From Planctomycetaceae bacterium (GTDB lineage Bacteria > Planctomycetota > Planctomycetia > Pirellulales > Thermoguttaceae): a stretch of 6,995 nt of DNA. The DNA lies in the NCBI GenBank assembly GCA_031283515.1, contig JAITBS010000578.1, positions 1 to 6,995 of the forward strand. Reading direction: 5' to 3'. Shown here piece by piece: positions 5,217-6,995 of this stretch (its first letter is position 1; every line of letters begins with the position of its first letter). The notes beneath the pieces are model-generated. The model was not told the origin of the DNA and did not search any database. It saw nothing but the letters and a program-made list of their open reading frames with translations. Position numbers and translations under genes: made by a program.

Positions 5217-6914
5217 ATGATAGATATGATCGATAAACTTAATCAATTACTACAAATACCTTTTGAAACGGAAATTGTTGAATTCAAACAGGCATCACAC
5301 GATTTCGATTTTAGAAAATTGGGACGTTATTTTTCTGCACTTTCCAACGAAGCCTGTCTTAAAAAATGCCAATCGGCTTGGCTTGTATTTGGCGTTGAGG
5401 ATACAACACATCAAATTGTTGGTACGGATTATCGTATTAAACCACAGGATTTACAATCTTTGAAACATGAAATTGCGAATCAAACAACAAATCGAATTAC
5501 TTTCATCGAAATTCATGAAATTAAAACGCCCAAAGGGCGAGTTATTTTGTTTGAAATTCCTGCGGCATCTAATGGAGTTCCTACAGCATTTGGTGGACAT
5601 TACTATGCCCGTGATGGAGAATCGTTATGCCCTTTAAACATTGATGAAATTGAACGTATCCGTACATCAATCAGTGATTGGAGTAAAGAAATCGTCTCAA
5701 ACGCAACTCTTGATGATCTTGATTCGGAAGCAATTCAAATAGCACGAAGTAACTTTAAAGTCCGAAATAGCGGGTTTGAAACAGAAATAAATCATTGGGA
5801 TGACATAACCTTTTTAAATAAAGCAAAAGTAACAATTAAAGGAAAAATTACACGAACCGCTATTATTCTTCTCGGAAAAGCAGAATCAGAACACTTTTTA
5901 AGTCCGGCAACTGCAAAAATTCGTTGGATTTTGAAAAACGGTAATGGAAAAGATCGTGATTTTCACATCGAAACATGCCCTTTACTTTTAGCTGTTGATA
6001 AAATTTATGCAAAAATCCGAAACATCAAATACCGTTACATTTCAATTGGAAGCAAAACACTTTCTCCGCAAGAAGTAGATACATACGAACCGTTTGTGAT
6101 TCGAGAAGCAATTAACAACTGTATTGCTCATCAAAATTATCAGTTCGGAACATTTATCAACGTTATTGAAATGGATGATCAATTAATTTTTTCTAATCGT
6201 GGTCGTTTTCTTCCTGAATCGCCGGAAAAAGTTGTTTTGCAGAATGCACCGGAAGAATATTATCGAAATCCGTTTCTCGTAACGGCAATGTATAACTTAA
6301 AAATGATTGAAACACGCGGCGGCGGTATTAGACAGATTTTTGAACATCAACGAGATCGCTTTTTTCCAATGCCTGAGTACGATTTGACACAGGATCGTGT
6401 TCAGGTAACAATTACCGGAAAGGTTCTCGATTTAAATTATGCCCAAATGTTAGCTCAAAATCCCAACTTGAGTCTTGCTGATATTATACTTCTCGACAAA
6501 ATTCAAAAAAAGAAATACCTGACAAATGAAGAAGAAAAATACCTCCATATAAAAAAACTTATTGAAGGAAGACGTCCTAATTACCATATCGCAAAAGAAA
6601 TTGCGCAAAAAGTAGATCAAAAACCAGAATATACGAAATTACGCGGTTTTGATTTAAAATACTATTGTGATTTACTTCTTGAAGCTCTCAAACAACATGG
6701 CTCTCTTACTCGAGAAGAAATCAACCGACTCCTAAGTAGTAAACTGCCCGAAGTATTAAATAAAGAGCAAAAAATAAATAAAATAGGTAATTTGTTGACG
6801 AAAATGAGGGAAAAAAAACTTATCAAAAAAACCGGCTGGTCTAAATCAATCAAATGGCATCTTTTTACAGAATATTCAAATGATGCCGAAAACACCACAA
6901 ACAAATCTTTTTAA
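5217..6914 (+). CDS. AlbA_2 (Schlafen-like) domain protein with GHKL-type ATPase region
   Basis: This 565-residue soluble protein has the arrangement often annotated as putative ATP-dependent transcriptional regulator, or mislabelled RecG. Residues about 16-150 form the AlbA_2 putative DNA-binding domain: TEIVEFKQA (18-26), WLVFGVEDT (55-63), YYARDGESLCPL (129-140). Residues about 285-378 match the HATPase_c_4 type: REAINNCIAHQNY (296-308, with Glu297 and Asn301 of the N-box), IFSNRGRF (324-331), RNPFL (350-354) and ETRGGGI (365-371). The usual HRDY reads HQNY here. Residues about 495-552 look like a C-terminal winged helix (SLTREEINRLL to SIKWHLF). The target is unknown. The gene looks AT-richer than malQ, and 11-bp direct repeats begin at its stop codon, which suggests an accessory, possibly acquired gene. 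Relatives occur on mobile elements and some near defence genes, but nothing here proves a defence role. An in-frame ATG at 5226 is an alternative start; neither start has a clear ribosome binding site. Confidence 0.88.
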   Translation: MIDMIDKLNQLLQIPFETEIVEFKQASHDFDFRKLGRYFSALSNEACLKKCQSAWLVFGVEDTTHQIVGTDYRIKPQDLQSLKHEIANQTTNRITFIEIHEIKTPKGRVILFEIPAASNGVPTAFGGHYYARDGESLCPLNIDEIERIRTSISDWSKEIVSNATLDDLDSEAIQIARSNFKVRNSGFETEINHWDDITFLNKAKVTIKGKITRTAIILLGKAESEHFLSPATAKIRWILKNGNGKDRDFHIETCPLLLAVDKIYAKIRNIKYRYISIGSKTLSPQEVDTYEPFVIREAINNCIAHQNYQFGTFINVIEMDDQLIFSNRGRFLPESPEKVVLQNAPEEYYRNPFLVTAMYNLKMIETRGGGIRQIFEHQRDRFFPMPEYDLTQDRVQVTITGKVLDLNYAQMLAQNPNLSLADIILLDKIQKKKYLTNEEEKYLHIKKLIEGRRPNYHIAKEIAQKVDQKPEYTKLRGFDLKYYCDLLLEALKQHGSLTREEINRLLSSKLPEVLNKEQKINKIGNLLTKMREKKLIKKTGWSKSIKWHLFTEYSNDAENTTNKSF

Positions 6915-6943
6915 GACTGATTTAAGACTAACTTTAAGACTGA
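6910..6943. repeat. Three 11-bp direct repeats
   Basis: TTTAAGACTGA (6910-6920), TTTAAGACTAA (6921-6931) and, after one C, TTTAAGACTGA (6933-6943). The first copy contains the ATPase stop codon TAA. The period of 11-12 bases places the copies on the same helix face. They could be slippage repeats, iteron-like binding sites or the edge of a larger repeat region cut by the window end. Confidence 0.8.
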
Positions 6944-6950
6944 CAAATCG

Positions 6951-6993
6951 TGTAAGTGTTTGAAAAATAAAGAGTTGTGTAGTCTTACTTACA
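6951..6993. repeat. Inverted repeat at the right edge
   Basis: TGTAAGT (6951-6957) is the inverse of ACTTACA (6987-6993). AGTCTTA (6981-6987) is the inverse of TAAGACT, the core of the 11-bp repeats. The segment can pair back on itself in two ways. It may be a terminator region for the ATPase gene or the start of an element that continues beyond the window. Confidence 0.4.
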
Positions 6994-6995
6994 AT

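Noticed and set aside
5217..6914. RecG helicase annotation for the AlbA_2 protein
   Set aside because: No helicase motifs (Walker A or DEAD/DEAH box) are present; the RecG label is a common database carry-over for this family.
6910..6943. CRISPR array
   Set aside because: The repeats are only 11 bp and directly adjacent, with no spacers of CRISPR length and no cas gene.

Overview
The window carries four complete protein-coding genes, all on the + strand, separated by fairly long AT-rich spacers (129, 427 and 248 bases). None overlap, so nothing forces them into one operon. In order they are a GH77 4-alpha-glucanotransferase (malQ), a NifS-type cysteine desulfurase, a divergent SorC/DeoR-like sugar-binding regulator, and an AlbA_2 (Schlafen-like) DNA-binding domain protein with a GHKL-type ATPase region. 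The organism is a bacterium of moderately low GC. No gene has a recognisable GGAGG-type ribosome binding site, which fits lineages with weak Shine-Dalgarno use (Planctomycetota, Bacteroidota, cyanobacteria and others). I cannot assign a lineage from this sequence alone.

Region by region: positions 1-491 hold no gene I can support. They contain a GC-richer edge (about 52% GC over 1-120), two small hairpins, four copies of TGAGGT, a 15-bp tandem duplication and a plausible malQ promoter. malQ follows at 492-2039. The malQ-nifS spacer contains an exact TGTGA-N6-TCACA palindrome (CRP-type consensus) and an AACTATT-like heptanucleotide array that runs up to the nifS start. nifS occupies 2169-3362. 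The 427-base spacer after it contains a 17-bp tandem duplication inside a possibly decayed minus-strand reading frame. It ends with the strongest regulatory signal of the window: an extended -10 promoter (TGnTATAAT) overlapped by a 22-bp near-perfect palindrome, 23 bases before the regulator gene. The regulator occupies 3790-4968. A further AT-rich spacer with two small inverted repeats leads to the ATPase gene at 5217-6914. That gene looks AT-richer than the others and is followed at once by three 11-bp direct repeats reaching the window edge.

How the parts may work together (inference): malQ is glycogen/maltodextrin housekeeping, and the SorC-like protein is a candidate sugar-phosphate-responsive regulator that probably controls its own promoter. 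Whether it also acts on malQ is open. nifS supplies sulfur for Fe-S clusters or thiolation, with no nifU or other nif gene visible. The AlbA_2 ATPase looks like an accessory gene. The points most worth following are the divergent regulator, with its unusual CxxC pair in the effector domain and its palindromic operator candidate, and the repeat structures in every spacer. I see no clear new multi-gene system.
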